Source: Mytilisepta virgata (taxonomy: Eukaryota > Mollusca > Bivalvia > Mytilida > Mytilidae). From it: a stretch of 64,000 bases of DNA. Below, piece after piece: positions 23,538-34,469 of this stretch (within the stretch, counting starts at the first letter, position 1; every line of letters starts with the position of its first letter). Location of the stretch: positions 38,826,230-38,890,229 of the forward strand of contig CM051516.1 in the NCBI GenBank assembly GCA_028015205.1, read 5' to 3'. The position numbers were made by a program, and so were the translations under genes. Below the pieces are notes generated by a model that searched no databases, was not told where the DNA came from, and saw nothing but the letters and a program-made list of their open reading frames with translations.

Positions 23538-24184
23538 TTAAAACTTTCGGATTATATTGTTTCTTACTTGCAATGCATCTTTCTCCTCTTGTTTTGCTGC
23601 AAGCAGTCTGGCAGCCCGAACTAGATTACCATATGTTTGAAAGTAGTCCCGTTTCTCTGGAACGAAAGCACCAAAATGTGTTTCCGGTTCTTCATTGACC
23701 GGATAGAAGTAAGATGATCTCTTCCTGTTCCCTGGAACAAAACTGAGCATACTTTGTCTCTTAACAGGTTTGTAGACATCTTCATATCCTCGTGGTATGT
23801 ATTCATAAAGCCAAGATGGTTGATCATACTGTCCATATGGTGTTTCGTATTCACCGTTTTCTTCTAGTAATTCCTCCAATGGTTCTACCTGACTCGGAGC
23901 CAAACCCTCGGCTTCATACGGATTTTCGTATAAACCATAAAGATCAGAATCAGAATATGGCAAGTCTGGATAATAATATGGTTCGTATTCACTGTCATCA
24001 GGGTACGTAAGATCACGTTTATTGCGGTGTGATCTTTTATATGCTCTTTCCTTCAGTCTTCCCATAAATTTTCTTTTCTGGATTGCACGTCGCCTCCTTC
24101 TATAACCATTATAGTAATAGCTAGGGTCCTGGGAAAGCATATTCTGGTATTGTTTGTATAATTGATATATATCATAAGGAGTGT
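23538..24184 (-). CDS. Gene 1, terminal coding exon (basic cluster, Tyr-rich region, peptides)
   Basis: 647 bases, residue 172 (split codon) to 386 and the TAA at 23540-23538. The acceptor is ATAATTTTAG at 24185, so the exon starts 44 bases before the internal Met at 24140, adding DTPYDIYQLYKQYQN in frame. It holds all the strong cleavage sites. Two predicted products share a C-terminal FVP plus one or two residues before their basic sites (FVPGN then RKR, FVPE then KR). Neither ends in Gly, so amidation is not expected; the first begins with Gln and could form pyroglutamate. Many Tyr lie beside Asp/Glu (DDSEYEPYYYPDLPY), a setting suited to tyrosine sulfation (inference). Confidence 0.87.
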
Positions 24185-26292
24185 CTAAAATTATAAAAAA
24201 AATAATAATTTCTAAAAATTTTAATTACTGCTATGATATATATTTTTATTCCACTGATACTCAGTCACAGTATTCACTAATAATACAGTTTCAAAAACAT
24301 AAAATAATTTACAGTGTACATTTACAAATTGAATAATTCAAATTCACTGACTTAACAAAAAATACATTATTGAAATATTTGTCTCCTTTTTGTCTTTTCT
24401 TGGAAGGGGTGGGCACTGGGGTGAGTGGATAAATATATGTAAACTATCAACCCAACAGAAAATGAAGTGACGAACTGAATGTTTTCATCAATTGAATACA
24501 CAAAAAATACGGGATTGTATACCGATAGTGAAAACATTCAAACTTTTAAATTATATTTGTATGCCTCTCTTGGTCAAATAGGCCATTTTCCAATATGAAA
24601 TGAACGAATGAAAACAGAACGAGGTAAATGTCAAAAACAAACAAAAAAAAAACATCTCCAAAGTGGATTGACCAAAGTAGACTACTGCAGGTCACCACAA
24701 GATTTCAATACAGTGAGTACAACGTTCCATGTGGTGAGCCCAAAACTGCCCGAACATGTGTATAAAACTATGCAAAACAAAATAGTATTATTGTAGTATA
24801 ATTGATTATCGAATATTTAATTCATAGCCTCGACATTTTGGATAAATGTTTTGGCTTTCAAAATTTTTGGCCTTGGGCACAATTGACGAGTCAACAACGA
24901 ACTCTAGGACCTGATGGTTTTTTACTGGTGACTACAATGTATATGATTATGTGAATACGCGTGTGTATATGTATAAATTACCGTAGGAGGAATCATCAGA
25001 AAGTGAGTTATCATTTGAAGATTGTACTGCATTGTTATCTTCTTTTGATTCACCATCGTCCATATTTTTTTCCAGCTCCTCTATAGCTGCAGCATCTTCC
25101 GGTGCAATTTTAGATTCTTCCTCACTTTCATCTAGTTTTACATCTGAATCATTTGTAGTTTCCTCTTCACTATCCTTGCTAGAGTCGTCTTTTCCAAAAC
25201 TTTCAAGTTCATCTTCTGTTACCTCCGATTCTTTATCTGGTTTGTTGACTGAAATGTCTTCAGCTTTTGAAGCCTCAACAGATCCATCTACATCGGGCAA
25301 CACTGGTGCATTTACATCTGGAAGTTCATTCCGAAGGGGTACATTTGGGTCACTCTTTTTAACTTGTTTATTAGAGTTTTGTTGGTTTCCAAACATTATT
25401 TCTTCCATTGCTCTCTTAACTGCAAAATTCAAAGTGGAAATATTCATCATTCAGACCAATCATTGAGCATCCAATACTTTAATCACCCGTCCTTTGATAA
25501 TTTGAAATAAAACATTATAACAGACATCCGGAGGAAAAAACCAATAATCAATATATGAACTTATAAAAAAACAACAAAATAAAATGAAAAATAATCAGTT
25601 TCCTTTTAGCCGTTCCTTTCTTTTTGACAAAGCGTTTACAGACATTTGCATTGAAGCGAGCCAAATCCAACACCATAATATCTTATTTGAGGGATTTTAT
25701 TCGTGACCTCTGCCATAAATGTTTAAGATATGGATGGGCCGTAGCAGGTCAGAACGCACAACATGTATAAAACTGGGAAATACATATACTGCAAACATAT
25801 ATCAATAAATTTTGCGTAAGGACAAACCTTCTGTGTATCACTGCTGTAACCAATTGAATATCTACGTCCAAAATTATTTTCGTCATTTTCATCAAGTAAA
25901 AATGAAAGTAGATTTTCAAATTCATCTATTCCAAACAGTCTGTATTATTTTTCATCAATTTCTTTAATAATTATAGACATTAATACAAACTGTAAACAAT
26001 TTTTTAAGGGAAAGGTGGTAATTTATAGAAATCGCTGATGATATTTTTTAAAGGTAGGAAATGAATGTATTAGTCGTAAAATGTTGAAAGTGGAAATTTA
26101 GGACAGAATGGGAATACCGTTTATCTGTAGTTCGCTCTAACACCCCACAGCTCCAGTCAATTCTAAAACAGACCGTCATGTGTATGCTATGTTTTTATTA
26201 TTCCATTTCTACTTACCAATCGGACTTCTCTCATCCAGTGTAGGTGCAGATAAAACAACCCCTAAAAGGGGAAGTGCAAATAGGATGTTCAT
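23538..26292 (-). CDS. Gene 1: secreted dibasic-site precursor, 386 aa, three coding exons
   Basis: Coding exons 26217-26292, 24982-25419 and 23538-24184 (minus strand) join to 1161 bases, 386 codons plus TAA. Both junctions are GT-AG and phase 1, and both introns happen to be 797 bases. Order along the protein: signal peptide (1-16, cut after LGVVLSA); a KR site at 27-28; a Ser/Asp/Glu-rich acidic region (about 48-170); a very basic cluster (RRRRR at 200-204, then several K/R pairs to 227-228); a Tyr-rich acidic region (229-312); peptide QSMLSFVPGN between KR (313-314) and RKR (325-327); a 21-residue peptide ending FVPE before KR (349-350); and a 36-residue tail. It has no Cys and no membrane segment. 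The layout suggests secretion-granule sorting and prohormone-convertase cutting, as in granins and neuropeptide precursors. A secreted Tyr-rich matrix protein is the alternative. Function unassigned; the gene structure is secure, the role is not. Confidence 0.85.
24835..24915 (+). repeat. R3 fragment inside intron 2 of gene 1
   Basis: Contains TTTTTGGCCTTGGGCACAAT and TGACGAGTCAACAACGAA, a worn version of the R3 landmark, in antisense orientation to the gene. Confidence 0.5.
24982..25419 (-). CDS. Gene 1, second coding exon (acidic region)
   Basis: 438 bases, residues 26-171. Acceptor TTTTGCAG at 25420 and donor G/GTAATT at 24981. It begins VKRAMEEIMFGN and becomes dominated by Ser, Asp and Glu (SEEETTNDSDVKLDESEEES), with few hydrophobic residues. 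Because of the skewed composition the opposite strand also looks open (25032-25466), reading as a Ser-rich frame; that frame is an artefact. Confidence 0.85.
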
Positions 26293-26300
26293 ATCTTTGT
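26217..26300 (-). CDS. Gene 1, first coding exon (signal peptide)
   Basis: ATG at 26292; codes for MNILFALPLLGVVLSAPTLD and five more residues, leaving one base (phase 1) before the donor GTAAGT at 26216-26211. Eight untranslated bases precede the ATG, and these follow a pyrimidine-rich acceptor (TTCTCCTTTTCAG, AG at 26302-26301). The transcript must therefore start in at least one more exon at higher coordinates. The ATG is the only one near the acceptor and is followed at once by a good signal peptide, which fixes the start. Confidence 0.85.
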
Positions 26301-26302
26301 CT

Positions 26303-27289
26303 GAAAAGGAGAAAATAAAAAGATTAAAAGGTTTTCTTTGTCCTTGGATAATGAATATGTTTTAATAAGAACGACAGAATATATTATTCATTCAGAATTG
26401 TTTATGCTTTTCAACGTGAAAAATAGAATAATCTCAAACATAAAGTTTTTTATTAATTTTCTGCAAAAACATCCGTTAAAAATGAGAATAAAAGAAAATG
26501 TCAACAGTCGAAAGATCAACCAATAAACAAAATCACAACATTGTGTGTGTACAAATACAACTTTTAACTATATCTCTCAACTAAAGTGAATGATTTTTGA
26601 TTACGGGTACCGGAAACCTATTACATGACTGTATTCATTGTAAAATTCTACGAAGAAACAAGAGGATAAAGACTAAAAACTGAAAATAAAACAACTCCTC
26701 AACCACGTGACATTTCATTATAATGGTTGACATTTTAAATCATTTCCTACAATATATGGAAGCCATACATGTACGTATCATGAACATTTGAATTAAATGT
26801 GGACAATTAGTTATTTTGTTTAGTTCAATTTCAATGACATATTCAATTAGTATGTTACGTAACTACGAAACACGGATCCGTGTATTACTTTAGTATTGTA
26901 ATTCAAATGCTGACTGGCGTGTTGTACGTCTTTTGAATTTAAATTGCATGTAATCCATAGGCCATCAGATAATTAAATATCTTACACGATATGTATTGAA
27001 TTAATTTAGATTAACACCTAGAAACTGAATATGTACTGATCAAGATTTGTATTAATTGACACAATATTGTGCATAAGTGCATAGAAATGAAGGGTGATAT
27101 GGGTTGCAATTGTGAATTCGGGTGGTGCAACCACTCCAAAAACAAAATCTGAAAAGTACACATTACAACTAGATGCTTCCAGTATTATTCGGATATAATT
27201 TTGGAATAAGACCACCTTATGCCATTTGTTGTGAATTTAATTATATTTTTCTAAACTGATTTGAAGCATTTTTTAAAATAAATTTTAAC
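26303..27289. other. Upstream of gene 1: no exon recognised
   Basis: Intron of gene 1 if the acceptor at 26301 is used. AT-rich, no clear donor-terminated untranslated exon and no promoter motif that I would defend. Confidence 0.4.
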
Positions 27290-27760
27290 TTTAAGTTCAA
27301 ACGTGCTAGCCATCTTGTTTTGAGATCTGAATCATCTGATAATATTCTGAAGGAGGACATCCAATAGACTATTGCTTCGAAATCCAGTTGCAATTGCTCA
27401 GTTAGTTCAAAGAAGAATATCTTTGGGTGGGGAATCATCTTAATATGTTATAATATGTTATACGACTTGCGGCCATATTGTTTGATGGTTTGTATTTAGT
27501 TTGTTTGTTTAGTTGGGGGTTTACGCCGTTTTCAGAAAATTTGGCTATTTCGCGGTGGTCAATTTTTATAGGTGGAAGAAGCCGGAGTACCCGGAGAGAA
27601 CCACCGACCTTCGGTAGGAAAATTGGTGGTTTGTGTCATAATATCTTATTTTAAAAGAGGACTATTAAAACGTCGTTGCTGTCAGGTATAGTTCATAATT
27701 ATTCCGAGTGGAAGATGATGAAATATTAAATATACAGACGAACGAACAACGGACCACGGA
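27290..27760 (-). mobile_element. Degenerate pearl-like (R4) copy, split by an R2 repeat
   Basis: 27290-27470 and 27628-27760 resemble R4 core units: GCTAGCCATCTTGTTTTGAG, TCATCTGATAATATTCTGAAG, AGACTATTGCTTC, GCGGCCATATTG, AAAAGAGGACTATTAAA and GTTGCTGTCAGG appear in the order of the intact copy at 20.4-21.3 kb. Between them sits the R2 block 27497-27627. The landmarks read in the same direction as that copy; the strand given is therefore uncertain. Confidence 0.5.
27497..27627 (+). repeat. Interspersed repeat R2, copy 2, nested in R4
   Basis: Same block as 1690-1851 (TTTACGCCGTTTTCAG through CCTTCGGTAGGAAAATTGG), shorter at the 3' end. The pearl-like repeat resumes directly after it, so R2 arrived later. 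Confidence 0.65.
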
Positions 27761-30603
27761 TGGATCTGGACTTTAATCGCCGGACATATGTTCACAATAT
27801 TGCATTAAAATCTTGTTATGACTAACAATAAAAACGCAGTACAGCAATTCAACCAAAACCACAAAATGTATATTGTGTTCCAGTATTGCATGGGTTAATT
27901 TCTCAATTATATTACCTCCATTAATATATTTTACCTACAAATGTTTACACACACAAACATTACTAAGAACAAAAATAAATTCATACAGATACAACGGGTT
28001 ACAAAGAAAAATCAATCAACCCAACACAAATTAAAAACAAGAAAAATGCAGTAAAAATAAATATTGTTAATAAAGATTTATTTTTTGGAGAATGTGAAAC
28101 TTTATATGCTTCTACGTAGTAAATTAGTGAAAGAGATATTTGACAGGCAACTGTATAGAATCTATATCATAAAGCATAATATCAATTCATTACTACAATC
28201 GCTTGACAGCGAATTCATAAAAATCACTACTTCCTGAAATTCAGATACAATCTAATCTGCTGTTGTTTTCTATTGTTACATTTGTATGCAAGTGATATAT
28301 TCAACGGAAGAACAATTTGTTTTAATATTAATGATGATAACAAAATTCCATACTAAATTAATCCCTCTTAGCCATTAATAATGAAAATGTATCTGTTCTC
28401 AATCAATTATCAGGAGATATCAGTAAAATATTGAAATGTTAGAAATGTCAGATGATTTTGCTTTGTGCACTGAACGATAAAATGGCAAGTAATGACTTAA
28501 ATGTCAAGTAAGCTAATTAGCACTTTGCCATCTTTTCAATCTTTGTACCTGACAATTGAAAATAGGGCGATATAGCGAAAGTCACTGATGTGCTAGTTAT
28601 AATTGTATCCAGGAGAAAGCCATGTGTTGGTTGTAATGGTATCTGTTGACACGTTCATGATCGTTACACCTACATTTTATATGTGTTTCATGTTTCTGCC
28701 TACGTTCATCTCATTGTTTAATTCCAAATGTCATTCCTTACCATTTGCTTGATCGTGAAGTTTATTGTTACCCACCTCAACAAAGGTACCTACTGAACCA
28801 ATATTACTATATTGTGAACGTCTTATAATAAAAGTGCAGATGAGGTAAAGAATTTAATATAGTCTCACGATAAAACAGTGTCCTTTTGTTATGTACTTTT
28901 CAGATTGTTAAAAGATAAAAACATCTTGTTTTTGTGACCTGATATCTGAACTACTTTATGATATAAAAATATATAAAACATACAAAATCCCAAAATACTA
29001 TTAAAATTCTTTCTTATGTACAATAAAAATGGTAAGCAATAAATATCAGCAAACATATACCAAGATAAAAAAGATATGGAAAGTCCATTAAATCAAAACC
29101 AAAGACAGGGAGGCTTTAGCAACTAGAGAACAAATATTTTACAAAATAATATTTTAAAAAACAACAAAGAAAAATGAAACGTGTAGTAACCCAATGAGAA
29201 TAAGAAGAAGGTTGCACAAAAAGTAAATGAAAAACTGGAAATAACACAAGATGCTATATAAGGGTAGGCATGTGCTGCGTTATTTAAAGAATATGAAGTG
29301 AACATTTGTCCTTTTGTGACGATTGGTGATTGCTAGCAAGAGGTACTTAATTTAGAGAGCAAGATAAACATTTGCTTGATTAAGCAGAAGACATAGCAAA
29401 GTTTCTTATTGTTGCTGCTCGGATAATGTTGTGTAAATTTTTATCCAATAGCCTTCAAAATAGAGAGAATAAAAGAATAATGATATATAATTATAAACCA
29501 TATTCTGTATTCTAATATTTGACATAAATATTTGCAATGATTATACATATCAATGATACGGTTTTTTAAAACATGTACTTAGAAAACTAATGTTTTCTAC
29601 TGACCACCGTAACAATTTAGCTAACGAAGAAAGTAAATTTTCAACCGATAGTAGAATTGTTATTGTAACAGCATCACGAGGATTATAACATAATGCATGT
29701 ATAGATGTTTAGAAAAAAAAATTGTATATGAAAGGCAGGGCTTTCAAAAGTTTTAATTGTTTTCGTTTACGACAATTGCCCTCTGTTGCTCTCTGATTTC
29801 GTTTTGTTTATTTCGAAGAAGATTCTTTCGTGATTCCTGCACACCAACAGATTAAATTAATGGTATATCGGTACAATGTTGTACCTTACGTTGAATTATT
29901 CTGGTTTGTCAGCGAGATTAGAAATTATTTTTATTATGAAAATTTATAATCCCCTCGAATGAAATGGGCTGCATTAAATAAACAATGCATAGGGCAAACG
30001 AAATCCTCAAAATATAACACGCCAACACATGGAATATACGTTCGGAGCAAGATTTGACTTTGTTATGCCTTTCGAGCCTATAACTTTGGCATTTATTGAT
30101 AAACTTGACCTTCTGTACGGAACGACTTTCAATATTCGACATCTAAAACAGAAAATTAGAACTTATTTGATTTGTTTTAATCAAACTCAAGTTAATAAAG
30201 CAACTCAAAACTCTATATGTCAAATGTTAAAGCTTAACTAGGTTTCGGGACTCAGTCATCTTACGAAAACAGTTAACATTTCCTAGTAACAAATAGAAAT
30301 TTACGTAGAATCTACACGTTCCTGTCAATTATTATTATCTTTTAGAGCTATATTATTGGTGTATCTTAATGTCAGTAACTTGAATGTAATTAGGTATTAT
30401 AGCTCTTATATTCAGTAGCCTTGCATGATTGAGAGAATAAAGGATAATGTCATGAAATATTACGTTTATTTTAGTATACTAGTATACCACAGTATGTTTT
30501 TATATATAAAATTCAAGACAATAATCTAACTATCTTGTCTATTTCTAAACGTAAAACTGTTTACCGGTGACCAGATTCCAAAACTAATCATCGGTAAATA
30601 CTG
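27761..30603. other. No gene seen
   Basis: AT-rich. Short frames at 29123, 29918 and 30029 show no domain. No RNA gene or shared repeat recognised. Confidence 0.4.
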
Positions 30604-30636
30604 ACCGGTGAATAGGACTGGAAACTATTCACCGGT
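30604..30636. repeat. Perfect 12-bp hairpin (ACCGGTGAATAG)
   Basis: ACCGGTGAATAG at 30604-30615 is followed by its exact inverse at 30625-30636 with a 9-base loop. More ACCGGT/TCGGTAAA half-sites lie at 30570-30600, so the palindrome is embedded in a cluster. Confidence 0.7.
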
Positions 30637-30873
30637 AAATTGTCTTATACTGTATAATAAAACACCAATTGAATGCAAGTAAGTTTATTGTCCCCGAGGT
30701 AACAACTTGTTCACCAAGACGTAGCAATAGAGTTACTATTCCTCAAATATGCATTCAATAATATACAATTATGGCCTTCAGAAGAAGGTAATATACAAAA
30801 TTATTAAATCGGGGAAGGGTTATACATAAATTCTCCTTCAGTCACGAGTTAGTTATGGAATTTCTCCACCCGA

Positions 30874-30943
30874 AATAGTTAAATTTTCGATTTTCAACAC
30901 GCGAGCCTTCAGCGAGCGTGTTAAAATCTAAAATTTAACTATT
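30874..30943. repeat. Hairpin with ~28-bp arms (AATAGTTAAATTTT ... )
   Basis: Left arm 30874-30902 starts AATAGTTAAATTTTCGATTT and ends ACACGC. Right arm 30916-30943 is its inverse with two differences. The loop is 13 bases (GAGCCTTCAGCGA). It is followed by a TATATA-rich microsatellite (30947-30975). May be a tiny fold-back element or the core of one. Confidence 0.7.
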
Positions 30944-31399
30944 GAGTATATATATATGTATATATATTATACATATCATTGAAAAGTCGATGAATTGTTT
31001 GTTTTGCTAGCGAATAACAATTTCAATGGAACAACAAACAGTGTTTTATATCTTCTTTCATTTCTATTGTTATAAATGTCTGCTGGGAAAAATACATTTC
31101 AAAGAAGACCTATGTTCAATAGTGTACTATTAAGATGGAGTTTAGAATAGTCTGTTTAAAAAAGATGACCTTGTAATCGGCACAATAGTTCGCCAAAACA
31201 TCTTTCTTCATGGAATAATACGAAATACCATGGAAATAAAGATGAGCTTAAGGGCTAGTCCTGTTATGAAAGATTATTATGACATTGTATAAAAAAAAAA
31301 CCGTTTCATATAACTTTGAAATGAATGGAATTTTTAAGACCGACCCTCATAGCGAATGACGACGTAACCGACTTTAGCTCTACTGACTATTAAATAAGT

Positions 31400-31552
31400 A
31401 AAGTCAAGAAATACCAAAGGGATATTCGAAGGAGAGAAAAGTCGAACAACTGACAAACTCCGGAGAACAACGAAGACAAGACCAAAACAATACATGCACT
31501 ACAATTAAAAACTAAAAACATATGAACAACATGGACCCCACCAAAAAACCGG
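31400..31552 (+). repeat. R6-related dispersed repeat (right member of an inverted pair)
   Basis: Reverse-complement match of 12634-12786 over the same 153 bases (AAATACCAAAGGGATATTCG, AACTGACAAACTCCGGAGAA, ATGGACCCCACCAAAAAACC). The open frames at 31390 and 31522 run through it and are not genes. Confidence 0.7.
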
Positions 31553-32721
31553 ATCCAAATAAGATAGATCAATCTATATCACAAAACATACTAACACATA
31601 CTGCCATTAATTTAGACATCATTATACATCATTATACAATGTTAAAAATCCGGAATATCAATGGAATATTAGCTCTAAATACATGTATAGTCATTATGAG
31701 TCTCGAACTCTGTAATTATTACCAAAAGTGCTTCACTGCCAAATATAATCATGACGTCAAAGGAAAAAAATAATCTCTTGTGAAAAACAGACCATGTAAT
31801 GATCCTTTCTTTTATTATATACCAACATAAATGAGTTTATTAATTATTTTTATTATTGCACGATGTACAACTGATAACGCAGTGAAGGCGGCATAATGTT
31901 TTCTCTATCTCTACATTTTGATACTTTCAAACAGGGTAAACCTTAGTGGAATCGGAATCCTAAGGATTATAAAACAAAGGGTGTGTTTATCATGTTTAAT
32001 ATGTATCAACAAATTGACTGTTCCCTCAATTATTTCAGTATTCTTTCAATATCTCGGAAAATTTAACGAATGTTTTGAGAACAACGACTGTCTTTACCAT
32101 ACACAACTGAGTTGCTAATTATTGAGGATTTATCCCTCTAGATCCCAATGCATCATACTTTATTCCTATTAAAAGTTTCTTTTAACGATATACCGAAAAT
32201 TGTTCCTTGTTTCGGGAGTTACCGGTTATAAACATGCACTTTATATATAGAAAGGTACAATACACATTCGTACAATCAGTATTTGGTTCTTAAGACTAAA
32301 TATTAGAGATTCTGGTGTTATTTCAGATATTCAGACTGCTTTCTTTTTTATTGGAATTGTTAAAGTAACATATTTTCAAAAGAAACATACATGCGTGTAC
32401 CAAGCAATTCATTATATGATCGTTGACTGTTAAAAGCTTAAAACGTACTGTTTACACAATGTCATTTTAGAAAGAATGGCATTAACAAAAATGTAGACCT
32501 AGGAATGATATGAAAACAACAAACAATGAAACAAATTTGCTGACTTTAATCTGTTTCGGTACCCATTCTGATTCATAGACAAGCATATATCTACACATTA
32601 TGTATTAACTGTAGTGTACAAGTCCAAAATGTAGAAAGTTGACAAAGGAAAAATATTTTTCGGGTAAGGCGAATGGTTTTTGTTTGCTGCAATATTTACA
32701 CAATAGTTACAGATGATGAGG

Positions 32722-32864
32722 GCAATATCACGATATATGGACTGCCCTAGGGCCGTGGTATGGAAAAGGTAAACAGAAGTGGCCAGAGCCGAAGACGTGG
32801 GTCAGATTATAGTTTTCCTGCTCCATACCACTGCCCAAGGGCTGTCCATATATCGTGAGATTGC
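32722..32864. repeat. 143-bp fold-back sequence with ~53-bp arms
   Basis: Left arm 32722-32774 (GCAATATCACGATATATGGA, then CTGCCCTAGGGCCGTGGTAT) pairs with right arm 32812-32864 with only a handful of mismatches. The loop is 37 bases. The size and shape fit either a very small MITE or a hairpin transcript. The minus-strand frame 32728-32928 runs through it and is incidental. Confidence 0.8.
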
Positions 32865-33752
32865 AGACAACATTAGTAACTATTGTGTTTATTTGCACCG
32901 AAGAACAAATGACCATTGGTAGACCCATAAGAGGGTTGATATTTTTAAATTTGGAGTGGTTGTCGTCTCATTTACTGATAATATTTCAAACGAAGTTTTT
33001 CATCCATCAGAGAGGAAGTAAAATATTTACATTTAAATTTTCTCAGTCATCCGAGTCATCGTTGTGCTTTTTCAAAGGGAAATAACTCTAAACTAGCGGA
33101 CCGAAATTCGAGTATTGTCGGCTACTGCCGATCAATACCAGATTTTTTGATCGGTAGCGTACATATAACGGATTTAAAAATATCATATGATCGTACTTAC
33201 ACCAATAAAATAATGGAATATTTTACTGAAATGCAATAAATATCTGTAATGATCGACTCAAAATTATTTGAAGCCATTTACAACTGTTCAGAGTTCGCCA
33301 AACAAACTAACAAATACCCTTTAGCCTTCATGGCTGTCCAGTGCATTAAGTGATTCAAGGTTAAATAGATCTGAGCGAAAAGTGAAACTATAAAATATTC
33401 CATTAATTAGCAAATATATAAAATTACTTGTGATTTATTTATCATTCCTATGCTTGACAGAAGCAATCTATAATTTGATTGAAAATATATTGTATCGTAT
33501 TTTAACATCCGAAAGACATTTATAACAAAAATCAATAAATATTTAGAGATAATATTTTACTTTTATAACCATAGTCAAAATGGCGATAAGAATCCCACGC
33601 ATCCTGTTAACTGGGTGAAAATATTGAAATAAGTTTTCAGTTTATCATATATTTTAATTACCTAGTTCATCGACATTACCACTTATCATTTATGTAACCT
33701 TTTATGTTTTATTTTTGTGTTTACTGATGGTTGTGGAAATAAAACGATCTAA

Positions 33753-34115
33753 GGCCACACCAAATTTATTTTTAGTTCTTTGGATTTCGGCGCTTCGATT
33801 TTCGGACTTTGTAAATTTTAAGAAAAAGAATTTTGCCGCTTCATTTTCGCAAAAATGCTAAAAATTCACCAAAAATTCTTCATTTTTCAAGAAATCAAAA
33901 ATATAGACTGTTCGCCTTAAAATTTAGTAAAAAATTGAGATTTTTTTCCCTTTTTTCAACATTTTAGTTAAAAAAATTGTGCCACACAAATTTGATTTCG
34001 CCTGAAAAAAATCTAGTCCTCATTAAAAAAAAAAAAATTAAAATTAAAATTCGCTTGCTCGCACCTGTTTTTCCATTAAAAAATCCAAAGAACTAAAAAT
34101 CAATTTGGTGTGGCC
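33753..34115. mobile_element. MITE, 363 bp, TAA target duplication
   Basis: Starts GGCCACACCAAATTTATTTT and ends with the inverse of GGCCACACCAAATTGATTTT. The inverted arms run about 38 bases with one or two differences, to TTTAGTTCTTTGGATTT. TAA flanks both sides (33750-33752 and 34116-34118). A three-base TWA duplication is typical of PIF/Harbinger; assignment to that superfamily is inference. The inside is A/T-rich and non-coding. Confidence 0.82.
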
Positions 34116-34393
34116 TAAGCTATACGTCCAATAAACAACATCCATTAGTTTTAATATTTGTATTGTGGCATAATCCTATAATTCAGTTATATTGTAAGTC
34201 TGTTCATAAAAAATATAGTTTTGTTATATATTTGAGCATTTACTATACTTTTTTAAAGGGTATAAGGAAATAATCTTAATTACGTGATGCACACCAAAAA
34301 ACCCGCGTAGCAGGTATTTTAAATAGTACAATACAGACTGAAATTTAGTCTTATTATTTAACACCTATATGAACGACATTTTAACGTATAAAA

Positions 34394-34469
34394 CAGAGGA
34401 ATTGAACCCAGGTTCTCCCAGAGGATAATCAGTTTCTACTCAGTATTTAAGACCTATTGTGTGATCTAA
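34394..34469 (-). repeat. tRNA-like fragment with box B
   Basis: On the minus strand TTAGATCACACAATAGG (A-box-like) is followed some 45 bases later by GGTTCAATTCC (34408-34398), a good box B. No cloverleaf closes properly, so this is more likely a worn tRNA-derived SINE head than a tRNA gene. Confidence 0.35.

Noticed and set aside
23538..24140. Intronless 200-aa protein starting at the Met at 24140
   Set aside because: The frame is open upstream to a good acceptor at 24185, and joining to the acidic exon and the signal-peptide exon keeps phase; that Met is internal.
25032..25466. 144-codon plus-strand Ser-rich open frame
   Set aside because: It is antisense to the acidic exon 2 of gene 1; GAA/GAT-rich codons read as Ser/Leu on the other strand. 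Splice phases support only the minus strand.
24185..26216. Both introns of gene 1 are 797 bases long; possible duplicated introns
   Set aside because: Their sequences do not match by eye (only one contains the R3 fragment); treated as coincidence.
34394..34469. Possible tRNA gene on the minus strand
   Set aside because: A and B boxes can be drawn, but acceptor and anticodon stems do not close; kept only as a tRNA-like repeat fragment.
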